Below, piece after piece: positions 45,401 to 53,888 of a stretch of DNA of 64,000 nucleotides. Source of the DNA: a virus. The translations under genes and the position numbers were made by a program. Numbering within the stretch: the first letter of the stretch is position 1; each line of letters begins with the position of its first letter. The DNA lies in the IMG/VR virus record IMGVR_UViG_3300037189_015081, positions 52,682 through 116,681 of that record, one strand, 5' to 3'. Below the pieces are notes generated by a model. That model did not search any database and was not told the origin of the DNA. It was given only the letters and a program-made list of their open reading frames with translations.

Positions 45401-47719
45401 AATCTGTCAACAAGCACGCCGGAGACAATCACCGCTGACGCTGGACTTGACAACGGAGCGCGCTTCTTTATCCCGCTCGTAATCCCCGAGAACCTGGAGT
45501 CTGGTGACGGACGCAGCTTTGAGGAAGGATCGATTGATATTCGCGATCTTCCTCTCCCGCTCCTTTGGCAGATTAAAACTGGCGACGGTCACATGGGTTC
45601 GGTTGTTGTTGGTCGCATTGACAACATGGAGCGAACCGATCAGGGTATTGGAAATGCCCAGGGAGTGTTCGACACTGGCCACTTTGGCGCCGAGGCAGAG
45701 CGCCTTGTTCGAAACGGCTTCCTGCGCGGAGTTTCCGCTGACATGGACAAGTTTGAGGCGGAAGAAGTTACCGCTGAAGTTGACGGTGAAGACGGTCAAA
45801 CCATTGAAAAACAAAAACTAAAGATCACTCATGCCCGAGTGATGGCAGTTACTATTGTACCTAAGCCCGCATTCCAGGAATGCACAATCCGCATTGTCGA
45901 CGACATTCCGGAGATTGAACAACAGGAGGAAAACGTGATTCCTGACGGAGTCTATGTAGAAGACGTCGACCCGACGGAGGCAGCCGCAATTGTTGCATCT
46001 GGTATGATTGCTGGAGCAATCCCAGTTGTACCGCCGACATTGTGGTTTGCTGATCAGAAACTCAACAAGGCAACGCCACTCACGGTAACGGATGAGGGTC
46101 AGGTATTCGGCCACATTGCCGCGTGGCACGTTGACCACATTGGCATGGCATTTGGCACCAAGCCTCCCCGCTCGCGCAGCAAGTACGCGTACTTCCACAC
46201 TGGAGTTGTTCGTACCGAGGATGGAACGGACGTTCCAGTTGGTCAGCTCACGCTCGCTGGTGGACACGCCTCGCTCGAGGCAAGTGCACTCGAGGCGGCG
46301 CGCCACTACGACGACACCGCGTCTGCAATCGCTGACGTTCACGCTGGCGAGGACGCCTACGGTATCTGGGTCGCTGGATCTCTTCGCCCGGGAGCTACTC
46401 CTGAGCAGGTTCGCGCGCTTCGCGCATCGGCACCGTCTGGTGACTGGCGCCCGATCAAGGGTGGTCTCGAACTCGTAGCCGTTTGTCAGGTAAATGTTCC
46501 CGGCTTCCCGATCGCACGCGCACGCGTTGCATCCGGCCAGGTAATGGCTCTGGTCGCGGCCGGCGCGAACACACTCGCTCGTATGAAGAGTGACCCAGTA
46601 ACGGAACTCGCTGCACGCCTGGAGCTGCTCGAGCGTAAGCAGAATGAGAGTGGTATGGAAGACATCCGCGCACGTTTCAACTCGATCAAGGCTGACTTGA
46701 ACATCGAGCCTGTCACCGCAGACGCTGGTTACGAGGAGATCGAGCCAGCCGAAGTCGCCGAGACGGTTGACGAGAACGAGTCCCACCTTGTCGAGGAGCT
46801 TGAAGCTCTTCTTTCAAATGTTGTCTCGGTCTACTTCCGCGCGCACGGCTACCACTGGAACGTAAAGGGCCAGGACTTCTCGCAGTACCACGAGCTCTTT
46901 GGCGAGATCTACGAGGACGTGTACAGCTCGATCGACCCGATCGCCGAGAACATTCGCAAGCTTGGTTCGGACTCGCCATTCAACCTTGGCGCATTTGCGT
47001 CGTCGGACAGCATCGGTGACTCAACAATTGACACCGCTACCGCGACTGGAATGGCATACGACCTTTACAGCGCGAATGAGGAACTCGTCGAGCAGCTTAA
47101 GAGCGTGTTCCGTTGTGCCAATGAGTACGACGAGCAGGGTATCGCGAACTTCATCGCGGAGCGCATCGACATGCACCAGAAATGGTCATGGCAGCTGAAG
47201 GCTTCGGTCACACCGGAACAGATGCAGATCCTTGACAATGAGACTGGCGAGCCTGCCTATGAGGACGAGGACGCGGAGACCGAGATGGTCGGCGGACACG
47301 AGATCGAACCAGTGTACGCCTCGGGCGGAGAAGAACTCGAGCAGTTGAGCGCTTCAGAGTTTAGCGCAGCTCAGAACCTGTCAATTCAGGTTGAAGAGAT
47401 GCGCGCACGCATCGCCGAGTTCAGCAGCGTAACTGAGTTTAAGAACTTCACCCCGGAGGAGCGCAAGGCTCTCGCTGAAAAGGGATTTGCTCTCCCGGAC
47501 GGTTCCTACCCGATCCGTAACGTCGACGATCTCAAGAACGCGATCCACGCGTATGGTCGCTCACCTCTCAAGGGACGCATGGAGGTGCGCAAGCACATCA
47601 TCAAGCGTGCCAAGGCGCTTGACTCCCGCGACCTGATCCCTACCGCCTGGGCAAACCCGACCAACTCGCCAAGCCACTACGCGGCTGACAGCGAGGACAC
47701 AAGCCTGGGAAAAGCGTAA
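42497..47719 (+). CDS. Capsid maturation protease polyprotein with Dps-like domain
   Basis: 1740 residues. N-terminal region with WALWGGDAGWRWA; a duplicated module (GLDRNRGNAE...RRYW...GAKIRW...RC...KGYC.LRH) at about 713-780 and 874-945; the protease core (LPLPLLWQIKTGDGHMGSVV, GFLRGVSADMDKFE, MAVTIVPKPAF), as in actinophage prohead proteases; a C-terminal LWFADQKLNKATPLTVTDEG domain. Residues about 1430-1570 are Dps-like: His1453, His1465, Asp1480, Glu1484. The end has the ALPDGSYPI/HIIKRAKAL domain. A -1 frameshift signal lies at the stop. Confidence 0.9.
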   Translation: MAEFLGSQGSYVLFSNGANGAIVDTALNIVVETGDARTIFSAGEWSLSPVEVSQAARDLADAAMSSLDIRVITASGRMYTIPKGVQAEAQRALDWHKEFNRGGTPVGLGMARTLAEGGQIGIERVRHIAKYFPRHEVDKKATGYQPGEDGFPSAGRIAWALWGGDAGWRWASVIVDRENKKAVTADGLGYEPSPAVDFDYDADLDAFHAANELDEGVGPEFIARVRMDGSGIDRLYRVDIDGQVYVWDDLSWDDLGHVNGDIYTYDRALDDPYDMVEKDYVIIDPASAVVISAYMQQNPYDYVSIDQIDSVEAQMVADALAEIDWELIDRAIVSAGAPVADPSATDGQYTPEERAANASKQVRDAGGKFAAAGNRVTVGGDSSRTGEVTQVNQSDGSVVVKMDAGGSVTVPANTTRQINAEAIGTESLGTTAPSATATAPAGQPVDRGQVLDTSGILGEPRVPINQPNARIPGTLPAMTAADLKQVMYNYPAWVKSQRDQFAPQKQMAPVEVQSKGSLDVGAPAKALEKSSGKQIILDAYNHPLIQNWLHGRDKQTGTPNALWYHPVTADASPQGETVVPGATPEPAPSTDAASVSAEPMTPETSDVQPLYFAVVSPDDPRAVLDLVAIVPASATSNLPTAYKRVKGDWQQDEGILGDLNSATPPPVVPLDTDTLNSVLQQIDGLAPIAAGGTLLSHALMVLWNSDIETIIAAGGLDRNRGNAERLRRYWVHGEGAAKIRWGKGGDWKRCVRYLSKYLGVRAKGYCQLRHKEALGFYTSTHRKMLNKAKGRNNSIIEEFSGGTGIAEPVYEVPVPEEYKDVPDIDLKMDVDAMHAEHDDLYDESWQPDEEIAAAMDELSKCSDEDYLVLIAAGGLDRNRGNAEKLRRYWTIGKGGAKIRWNTKGDWTRCVRHLEKYLGPRAKGYCALRHHEMTGMWTGDRAHAALYGRKGRRNNMFSSDVLVSTDEMINLSTSTPETITADAGLDNGARFFIPLVIPENLESGDGRSFEEGSIDIRDLPLPLLWQIKTGDGHMGSVVVGRIDNMERTDQGIGNAQGVFDTGHFGAEAERLVRNGFLRGVSADMDKFEAEEVTAEVDGEDGQTIEKQKLKITHARVMAVTIVPKPAFQECTIRIVDDIPEIEQQEENVIPDGVYVEDVDPTEAAAIVASGMIAGAIPVVPPTLWFADQKLNKATPLTVTDEGQVFGHIAAWHVDHIGMAFGTKPPRSRSKYAYFHTGVVRTEDGTDVPVGQLTLAGGHASLEASALEAARHYDDTASAIADVHAGEDAYGIWVAGSLRPGATPEQVRALRASAPSGDWRPIKGGLELVAVCQVNVPGFPIARARVASGQVMALVAAGANTLARMKSDPVTELAARLELLERKQNESGMEDIRARFNSIKADLNIEPVTADAGYEEIEPAEVAETVDENESHLVEELEALLSNVVSVYFRAHGYHWNVKGQDFSQYHELFGEIYEDVYSSIDPIAENIRKLGSDSPFNLGAFASSDSIGDSTIDTATATGMAYDLYSANEELVEQLKSVFRCANEYDEQGIANFIAERIDMHQKWSWQLKASVTPEQMQILDNETGEPAYEDEDAETEMVGGHEIEPVYASGGEELEQLSASEFSAAQNLSIQVEEMRARIAEFSSVTEFKNFTPEERKALAEKGFALPDGSYPIRNVDDLKNAIHAYGRSPLKGRMEVRKHIIKRAKALDSRDLIPTAWANPTNSPSHYAADSEDTSLGKA

Positions 47720-47778
47720 CGGCTGAGTTTGCCGAGCAGTCGGTCGATACTGGCCGGTACACTGCAAAAACTCAGCCG
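47707..47778 (+). promoter_or_regulatory. -1 programmed ribosomal frameshift signal
   Basis: G GGA AAA (47707-47713) in the zero frame, stop TAA at 47717-47719, six-base spacer, then CGGCTGAGTTT (47720-47730) pairing perfectly with AAACTCAGCCG (47768-47778). Inside the loop CCGA-GCAG-TCGG can form a second hairpin. Confidence 0.85.
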
Positions 47779-48261
47779 CGGGATATAAAAGGTAAATTCC
47801 GCGAGGTCCTTGCAAGAATCAAGGTTGACGCTGGCGTATCCGGTATTCAGGACGTTCTTACCAAGGTAAAAGAGGCTGAGAACTACGACAACACCGGTAA
47901 CTATGTCGAGGCAACAAAGTCCGCAGCTGATCTGATCGGCCTTATCGACCGTATTGATTCAAAGGCTGTTACACCTCACACGCTTGAAAGCGTGCGCCAG
48001 GCGTCAAAGGACCTGGGTAGCGCGGTTGCCAATCTCCCTCTGCCATTTGGTAGTGAAAATGAAAAGGTTCGCTTCAGCGATCTCCCTCCAGCGTTGCAGA
48101 CGCTTATTGGTGACATGATGAAGCGTGTAACAAAAAAGATTGGCGCGAAGGACGCGGCTGAGGCTACGGCAAAGCTTAGCAACTTCAAGTCAGGCGGTGA
48201 TTACTTCACCCAAAGTGAAGTAAGTGCTGAATTGAGCAAGATGCTCAGATTACTTACCTAG
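47710..48261 (+). CDS. Frameshift extension of the capsid maturation protease
   Basis: The -1 frame is open from 47689 to the TAG at 48259-48261 and has no good start before a GTG at 47992, which lacks a ribosome site. Slippage at GGGAAAA would join 1739 protease residues to 182 more (total about 1921). The extension is helical and looks like a real domain: GKFREVLARIKVDAGVSGIQ, NTGNYVEATKSAADLIGLID, ANLPLPFG, LPPALQTLIGDMMKR. I recall similar sequence as the C-terminus of other actinophage proteases. Reported here as coding only through the shift. Confidence 0.8.
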   Translation, partial: KSVTAEFAEQSVDTGRYTAKTQPRDIKGKFREVLARIKVDAGVSGIQDVLTKVKEAENYDNTGNYVEATKSAADLIGLIDRIDSKAVTPHTLESVRQASKDLGSAVANLPLPFGSENEKVRFSDLPPALQTLIGDMMKRVTKKIGAKDAAEATAKLSNFKSGGDYFTQSEVSAELSKMLRLLT

Positions 48262-48391
48262 TAGGTAATGTAATATCTAGATTAGGTGGAGTGCCTCCAA
48301 CGCCTTGCGCGGGCAGAGTCCCTCAGCCTTGACTAATCAACTAGATCATCGGGAAATACTCGATGATCCTGACTGGCCCGGAGGAGGGACA
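48262..48391 (+). promoter_or_regulatory. Untranslated leader of the major capsid gene
   Basis: Contains hairpins TGGAG-TGC-CTCCA near 48287 and GATCATCG/CGATGATC (48344-48351, 48361-48368), then GGAGGAGGG before the GTG at 48392. Confidence 0.5.
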
Positions 48392-50437
48392 GTGGACCAC
48401 ATCAAAGAAATGCTCGACACACTGACCGAGCTCAGCGACGACCAGGTCGCAGAGCTTCAGTCGGCAATCGTCGGCGAATTTGAGACGGTTGAGAAAGAAG
48501 ATCCTACTCCGCAGACAGTAGATGCCATGACATCGCTTGCTGACATGCTTGACACCGTGCGCGGTGAAGTACAGCGTCGTGAGGCCGCAGCTGAAGAGCT
48601 TGCGTCGCGCGCCGCCGAGGCTGCTACCCGCGTTGCGGAAGCCAAGGACGCACAGCCTGCCGATGCCGTGAGCGGTGATAACAAGGAAGAAGGGGCAATG
48701 GATAAGCCTGCAGATGCAGAGACCCCCGAAGCCGATGTGACCGAAACAGCCAAGTCAAACCCGGCTGAAGCATCGTCTGCTACGGAAGAGGGTTCTGAAC
48801 TTTCGACCACAACTGACGTCGAGGCTGCTGTTGAAGCAGAGTTCGCCGTCGAAGAGGCAGCTACCGAAGAAGAGATCGTCCCAGTTGACGCTCCTGAAGA
48901 GGTTCCTGCTGTAGAGGAACAGCCTGCAGCTCCCGCTGAAGGCGAGCCCGTCGTTGAAGGCGAGCCTGCACCCGAGGGTGAAATCGCCCCCGAGGTCGAG
49001 CCCGTCGTCGAGGAAGAGGTTGTTCCAGTTTCAGAAGAGGAAGTCAAGCCAGCTGCCGCTGAAGCAGCTATTGACGCCGACGCTGAGGCAGAAGCATCAA
49101 ACACACCATCAATCGCTCAAGATGAGCAGAAGGAGCAGGAGGCCCCAGTGACCGCCGCAGCAGAACAGCCTTTCGAGGCACCCGCTGACCGTCAGCCTGT
49201 CGCCCAGGTAACAGAAGCAGCAGCAGTGGCAATCACCGCTGGTGCTGACATCCCTGGCTACACCGCCGGCAGCACCGTATCCGACATGCAGGAAGTTGCA
49301 ACGCTTATGTCAAAGCGTCTGCACGGCCTGCGCAACGTCAACGGTGGAAACGGAGAGCAGCACATCGTTGCCTCCATCACCACCTCTTTCCCAGAGGAGC
49401 GTGTCCTTACTCAGGATGCAGAGTCCAACTGGGCAAAGATCCGCGAGGTCGTTTCGCCTGAGGCAATCGTTGCTTCTGGTGGACACGTCGCTCCGTTCGA
49501 GAGCCGCTACGACGTCTTCGGCATCGGCACCACAGCACGCCCAGTGCGCGACTCGCTCGCTCGCTTCCAGGCTGACCGCGGTGGTATCCGTTTCATCACC
49601 CCGCCGGTGCTTTCGAGCTACGACTCGGCTGTAAGCGTTTGGACCGCTGCTAACGACGCAGCAACCACCCCAAACCCTTCGGCAAAGTCAAGCCTGACCG
49701 TCGCTGCCGCCCAGGAGAACACCGTCGCTACCGACGCTGTTACCCTGCAGCTCCAGTTCGGTAACCTCGCTACTCGCGCCTACCCCGAGCTCATCGCTCG
49801 TCACAACGAGTTGGGTCTCATCCAGCACGCTCGTGAGGCTGAGCAGTACCTCGTCAGCAAGATCAACGCTGCTTCGACGGCAGTCACCTCGACCAACCTT
49901 ATTGGTTTCGGTCGCGACTTCCTCGTTCAGATTGGTCGCGCCGCCGCTGCGTACCGTTCGCGTCACCGCATGGAGACCGATGCACCGCTGCGTGCAATCG
50001 TTCCCGGCTGGGTAAAGGACGCCATGGCTGCTGACCTCGCGCTCAACATGCCTGGTGACAACCTGCTCAACGCTTACGCTGAGATCGACGGCTACGTCGC
50101 CGCTCGTGGCGTAAACCTGACCGTTTCGCTTGACAACACCGTTTTCGGTGCTCAGGGCGCAACTGCTCTGGTTGAGTTCCCGGACTCGTTCGTCTGGCAG
50201 CTGTTCGCTGAGGGCTCGTTCCTCTTCCTGGACGGTGGCACGCTGGACCTCGGTATCATCCGTGACAGCACGCTCGTCGGTACCAACGACTACAAGATGT
50301 TCGTGGAAACCTTCGAAGGTATCGCCTTCGTTGGTGTCGAGTCCCTCTCGATCACATCGACCATCTCGGTCAACGGTGTCGCAGCTGCTCTTCGCGACAC
50401 AACTGGTGGCGCTACCGCCGCTGCTATCGAGCTCTAA
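48392..50437 (+). CDS. Major capsid protein with acidic scaffold-like N-terminus
   Basis: 681 residues from GTG 48392. Residues 1-290 are Glu/Ala/Pro/Val-rich, with EGEPVVEGEP-type repeats, and probably act as a scaffold or delta domain removed by the protease. The remaining 390 fit an HK97-fold subunit: ESRYDVFGIGTTARPVRDSL, GGIRFITPPVLSSYDSAV, YLVSKINAAST, NMPGDNLLNAYAEIDGY and DSTLVGTNDYKMFVETFEGI. It builds the shell. Confidence 0.92.
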   Translation: MDHIKEMLDTLTELSDDQVAELQSAIVGEFETVEKEDPTPQTVDAMTSLADMLDTVRGEVQRREAAAEELASRAAEAATRVAEAKDAQPADAVSGDNKEEGAMDKPADAETPEADVTETAKSNPAEASSATEEGSELSTTTDVEAAVEAEFAVEEAATEEEIVPVDAPEEVPAVEEQPAAPAEGEPVVEGEPAPEGEIAPEVEPVVEEEVVPVSEEEVKPAAAEAAIDADAEAEASNTPSIAQDEQKEQEAPVTAAAEQPFEAPADRQPVAQVTEAAAVAITAGADIPGYTAGSTVSDMQEVATLMSKRLHGLRNVNGGNGEQHIVASITTSFPEERVLTQDAESNWAKIREVVSPEAIVASGGHVAPFESRYDVFGIGTTARPVRDSLARFQADRGGIRFITPPVLSSYDSAVSVWTAANDAATTPNPSAKSSLTVAAAQENTVATDAVTLQLQFGNLATRAYPELIARHNELGLIQHAREAEQYLVSKINAASTAVTSTNLIGFGRDFLVQIGRAAAAYRSRHRMETDAPLRAIVPGWVKDAMAADLALNMPGDNLLNAYAEIDGYVAARGVNLTVSLDNTVFGAQGATALVEFPDSFVWQLFAEGSFLFLDGGTLDLGIIRDSTLVGTNDYKMFVETFEGIAFVGVESLSITSTISVNGVAAALRDTTGGATAAAIEL

Positions 50438-50460
50438 GCCCGATACAAACCCAACTGGGA

Positions 50461-50488
50461 TCTCCCGGGGACTTCGGTCCCCGGGAGA
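50461..50488 (+). terminator. Strong hairpin after the major capsid gene
   Basis: TCTCCCGGGGA/TCCCCGGGAGA around CTTCGG; no T tract, so it may attenuate transcription or stabilise the capsid mRNA. Confidence 0.6.
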
Positions 50489-50521
50489 CAACCCGGGTAA
50501 TCACAGACTTTAGGAAATCAA

Positions 50522-51625
50522 ATGGCGTTCAAAGGAAACTTCCCGGCACCAGACCTCGAGCCAACCGAGTTCGGTCTGTTCGCTGTTGCCAAGCCTAACG
50601 CGCACCTGACCGGTGCGGAAGATGAGTCCTGGGTTCGCGGATTCTCACAGATTTACGACACACGTCCGAACTACGTTCGCGCGTGGGACGAGACGTCGCT
50701 GGTGTCATACACTGCTTATTCAAACCCGACGTCAACACTGTATGAGCGTCTCACCCCGATCTTCCTCGAGGTTGACGACCAGCGCTCGACATTTGGCCTC
50801 AACGGAGAAGACCGCATGGTGCGTGTTATCCGTCAACTCGAGGGAACGTCACAAAAGGCTCTTGAGTATGAACTCTGGAACGGAGAAATTGCTCTCGCTA
50901 AGGGTCTTTCAAACCCGTTCCTTACCAAACCGACGGTGACAGTGATTCACGACGAGGCAGCGCATGGTGCTCCTTACACGGCGCGTCGCGCGCTTGCTCT
51001 TCTCGAGCACTACACTGGTGAAATGTCAGCCGCCGGTGAACACGGCGTCGTGCACCTGACACGCGATGTGTTCGTGCTTATGACAAGTAACAACAACCTG
51101 TTCCTTGACAACAAGGACAAGCAGCACATGCAAACCGCGACCGGTACACAGGTTGTCATCGGCTCCGGCTACTCAGGAGACGGTCCTCACCGTCTTATCT
51201 CCACACTGGCAGTATCCTCTGGAGTAGGAACAGTCGTCACAACGGATGCGCACTACATGAAGGTAGGAGAGACGGTTTCTCTCGTCACTGACGCCGGTGG
51301 AACTGCGTACGACGGAACTTGGGTTGTTGCCTCTGTAACCAACACGACTACCTTCACTCTTACAATGACGGGTGTTGCGAACCGTTCCGCGGCCGCTCTC
51401 GCTGGAAACGTACAGATGCAGGGCAACGACAACACTAAATGGATTTACGCCACCGGCCGCTGCGATGTTATGCTCGGAGAGTCTGTTGTCGTGAACGAAA
51501 ATCTGGCACAAGGCTACAACGTGTCGGGTAACAAGAATGACATGAGGATCAAGGCTACACGACCTGCAATCGCGTACTTTGACCCTTCAATCCACCTCGC
51601 AATCAAAGTCGACCTAACGGCTTAG
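50522..51625 (+). CDS. Virion structural protein with beta-sandwich insertion, 367 aa
   Basis: Opens MAFKGNFPAPDLEPTEFGLF; a central part with HGAPYTARRALALLEHYTGE and HGVVHLTRDVFVLM is followed by TGTQVVIGSGYSGDGP and WIYATGRCDVML. This resembles capsid-associated proteins encoded after the capsid gene in actinophages. Between the last two blocks sits a strand-rich module (YMKVGETVSLVTDAGGTAYD and on, residues about 240-300) also found in the next gene and the tail gene at 59524. Confidence 0.75.
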   Translation: MAFKGNFPAPDLEPTEFGLFAVAKPNAHLTGAEDESWVRGFSQIYDTRPNYVRAWDETSLVSYTAYSNPTSTLYERLTPIFLEVDDQRSTFGLNGEDRMVRVIRQLEGTSQKALEYELWNGEIALAKGLSNPFLTKPTVTVIHDEAAHGAPYTARRALALLEHYTGEMSAAGEHGVVHLTRDVFVLMTSNNNLFLDNKDKQHMQTATGTQVVIGSGYSGDGPHRLISTLAVSSGVGTVVTTDAHYMKVGETVSLVTDAGGTAYDGTWVVASVTNTTTFTLTMTGVANRSAAALAGNVQMQGNDNTKWIYATGRCDVMLGESVVVNENLAQGYNVSGNKNDMRIKATRPAIAYFDPSIHLAIKVDLTA

Positions 51626-51629
51626 ACTG

Positions 51630-51635
51630 TATAAT
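51630..51635 (+). promoter_or_regulatory. -10 element of the major tail protein gene
   Basis: CTGTATAATTAGATC: the early-promoter consensus within the virion region, 32 nt before ATG 51668. Confidence 0.6.
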
Positions 51636-51667
51636 TAGATCAAATCAACCCAAAGGAGAATAGCTCA

Positions 51668-52732
51668 ATGGCTACTCAAGAATATGCCGCAAGCATCCAG
51701 GGTGTCGCCATTCGTGTCACCCGCCTCGACGCTTCCGGTAACCTGCAGAACGGCCCTGGTGACAGCTACACCACCTCGGCTTTCATGCGCATCTCGTTCA
51801 CACCAGAGTACGAGGAAGGCGACGAAATCGTTGAAAAGTCGGCTAACGGCTCGATCTGCGTTTCGTACAAGGCTCCTGACACCCTCAAGCGTGTAACCAT
51901 GGAGCTCGCCATCTGTGAGCCTGACCCTGAGCTTACAAACCTCATCTCCGGCGGTCTTCTTCTTCGCAAGAACCTCGGAACGTTCTCGACAAAGGACACG
52001 ACAACCAAGTCGGTCGGTTGGGCTTCGCCAAACGTCGGTGACGACCCCGCCGGTTACGGTGTTGCCATCGAGGCATGGTCGTTCGCCGTCAAGGACGGTA
52101 AGCGCGCCGCTACGCTGCCTTACTTCCACTGGGTGTTCCCGTACGCTCGTCTCCGCCAGTCGGGTGACCGCGTCATCGAGAACGGCATGCTCGCCACGAC
52201 ATTCGAGGGCTACGCACTTGGAAACGGCCTGTTTGACAGTGGCCTTGACGAGCGCTGGGAGTTCCCGCTTGCTACCGAGCGTCCATACTCGTACGCACGT
52301 ACCACATGGGCACCGACTGGTCGTCACGGTTTCTACACCTGGCACGGCGAGCTCACCGCATCGGTCAACAACAAGGCTCTTGCCAGCAACGTCGCGACTC
52401 TTACAACTGCAGCCGCTCACGGTTTTGCTGCTGGAGAGACCGTAACGATTTCCGGTGTTGACGCCACGTTCAACGGAACATACACGATCGCCTCGGTCCC
52501 GACAACCACGACGTTCACCTACGCCAAGACCGCTACTGACGTCACGTCAGCCGCTGTCTCGCCGGTCGGTGCCGCATCGGTTGCTGCTGGTAGCCGCGAG
52601 GTTGTTACCCTTCTTGACCCTGCTACAACGAAGACGTCGGCTGACGGATTCAACGTACCTGGTGCGGTCGAGTTCAACGCTGATCAGACAATCGACTTCG
52701 TCCTTACATCTTCGGCGGATCCGACTAACTAA
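51668..52732 (+). CDS. Major tail protein
   Basis: 354 residues. The body (FMRISFTPEYEEGDEIVEKS; CEPDPELTNLISGGLLL; GYGVAIEAWSFAV; PYFHWVFPYARLRQSGDRVI) matches actinophage tail tube proteins as I know them. A C-terminal module (HGFAAGETVTISGVDATFNG TYTIAS...) is added as a surface decoration, related to those in the 50522 and 59524 proteins. AAAGGAGAA site and its own promoter; a strong hairpin follows. Confidence 0.87.
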   Translation: MATQEYAASIQGVAIRVTRLDASGNLQNGPGDSYTTSAFMRISFTPEYEEGDEIVEKSANGSICVSYKAPDTLKRVTMELAICEPDPELTNLISGGLLLRKNLGTFSTKDTTTKSVGWASPNVGDDPAGYGVAIEAWSFAVKDGKRAATLPYFHWVFPYARLRQSGDRVIENGMLATTFEGYALGNGLFDSGLDERWEFPLATERPYSYARTTWAPTGRHGFYTWHGELTASVNNKALASNVATLTTAAAHGFAAGETVTISGVDATFNGTYTIASVPTTTTFTYAKTATDVTSAAVSPVGAASVAAGSREVVTLLDPATTKTSADGFNVPGAVEFNADQTIDFVLTSSADPTN

Positions 52733-52751
52733 TCACTCAGCAACTATAACG

Positions 52752-52786
52752 AACGGGTGGCATGCAACCGTGTGCCACCCGTTTGT
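52752..52786 (+). terminator. Rho-independent terminator after the major tail gene
   Basis: AACGGGTGGCA/TGCCACCCGTT, then TGT. Confidence 0.75.
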
Positions 52787-52803
52787 ACATAGGAGGACAT
52801 TAA

Positions 52804-53856
52804 ATGGCAGGATTGTGGGTTACACCAGCGGACCTTGGTGCGCAGTGGGAGAACTCAGAGTACGCCGATGACGCGTGCAAGGCTGCGTCGTATCTTCTTT
52901 GGGTTTTGTCCGGTCGCCGATACACTGGCACTACTACGGTAACCGAACACTATATTCGCTTTGCGCCTTTGATCAACACCCACCTGATCCGTGAAGCGGC
53001 GATCATCTATTCGCACATCGACGAGACTCTCCCGCTGGTTAAGCCGTGGGCCACCAATGAGACTCGGATCCGTCTCCGCGGGCAACCAGTGCAGGAAGTA
53101 CACGCTGTTCGTAACGCGAATGGTGGAATTGTGTCGCCGGACACGTACTATGTTGTCGACCACTCCGCCGTATACTTTTATCGCCCGGCACTCATCATTC
53201 CCGCCGACATCGAGATCACCTACACGTACGGCACCAATCCACCTCTTCTAGGTAAGATGGCTGCACGCCGTATCGCGACCGAGTTCATCAAGCTGTGGAT
53301 GGGTCACGAAGACTGCGCGCTACCAGAGCGCGTAACATCCGTAACCCGCCAGGGCGTGTCGTACACCGTGCTTGACTCGCAGGACTTCCTTGAGGAAATG
53401 CGACTCGGTATCTATGAGATCGACCTGTTCCTTAAGACAGTGAACCCGAACAAGGCGCAGAAGCGCTCAAAGGTTTACACTCCTGACCTGCCACATGCGC
53501 GACGCTACAGCCCGCCATCATACGCCTACAGCCGTAGCTCATTTGATTTTACGGTATCAAAGCGCGGAGGAACAAAGACTCTTGCTCTCTCAGACATTGA
53601 CGCAGAGTACCTTGGAACGGAAAGTGGCTGGACCCTTGAGCTTATTTTGCGAAGCAACGGTGCGACTCGCTCGGTGAGTGTTCCGGGTGGAGCTGTAGTA
53701 GACGGAACAGAAGTTGTTTTTACCGTGTCGTATAGTAATGTATATGACGCGCTGAAAATGATGTCAGCCGGCGTGTGGGATCTATACGCCACAAACAATG
53801 CCGGTCAAAAGACGCTCGTAGCGTCCGCGAACTTGATCCTGGACATGTCGGTCTAG
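52804..53856 (+). CDS. Head-to-tail connector with Ig-like C-terminus
   Basis: 350 residues. The first 230 resemble gp6/gp15-type adaptor proteins: WVTPADLGAQWENSEYADDA, AASYLLWVLSGRRY, RLRGQPVQEVHAV, YTYGTNPPLLGKMAARRIAT. The last 100 form a beta domain (SDIDAEYLGTESGWTLELIL...) that may be an extra decoration. Its position after the tail tube gene is unusual but the fold pattern is good. Confidence 0.82.
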   Translation: MAGLWVTPADLGAQWENSEYADDACKAASYLLWVLSGRRYTGTTTVTEHYIRFAPLINTHLIREAAIIYSHIDETLPLVKPWATNETRIRLRGQPVQEVHAVRNANGGIVSPDTYYVVDHSAVYFYRPALIIPADIEITYTYGTNPPLLGKMAARRIATEFIKLWMGHEDCALPERVTSVTRQGVSYTVLDSQDFLEEMRLGIYEIDLFLKTVNPNKAQKRSKVYTPDLPHARRYSPPSYAYSRSSFDFTVSKRGGTKTLALSDIDAEYLGTESGWTLELILRSNGATRSVSVPGGAVVDGTEVVFTVSYSNVYDALKMMSAGVWDLYATNNAGQKTLVASANLILDMSV

Positions 53857-53888
53857 AATCAATATCAAATAACCACAAGGAGAACAGA

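Noticed and set aside
47992-48261. Independent 89-residue gene starting at GTG 47992
   Set aside because: No ribosome site, and the frame continues without break upstream to the slippery site; better explained by frameshifting.
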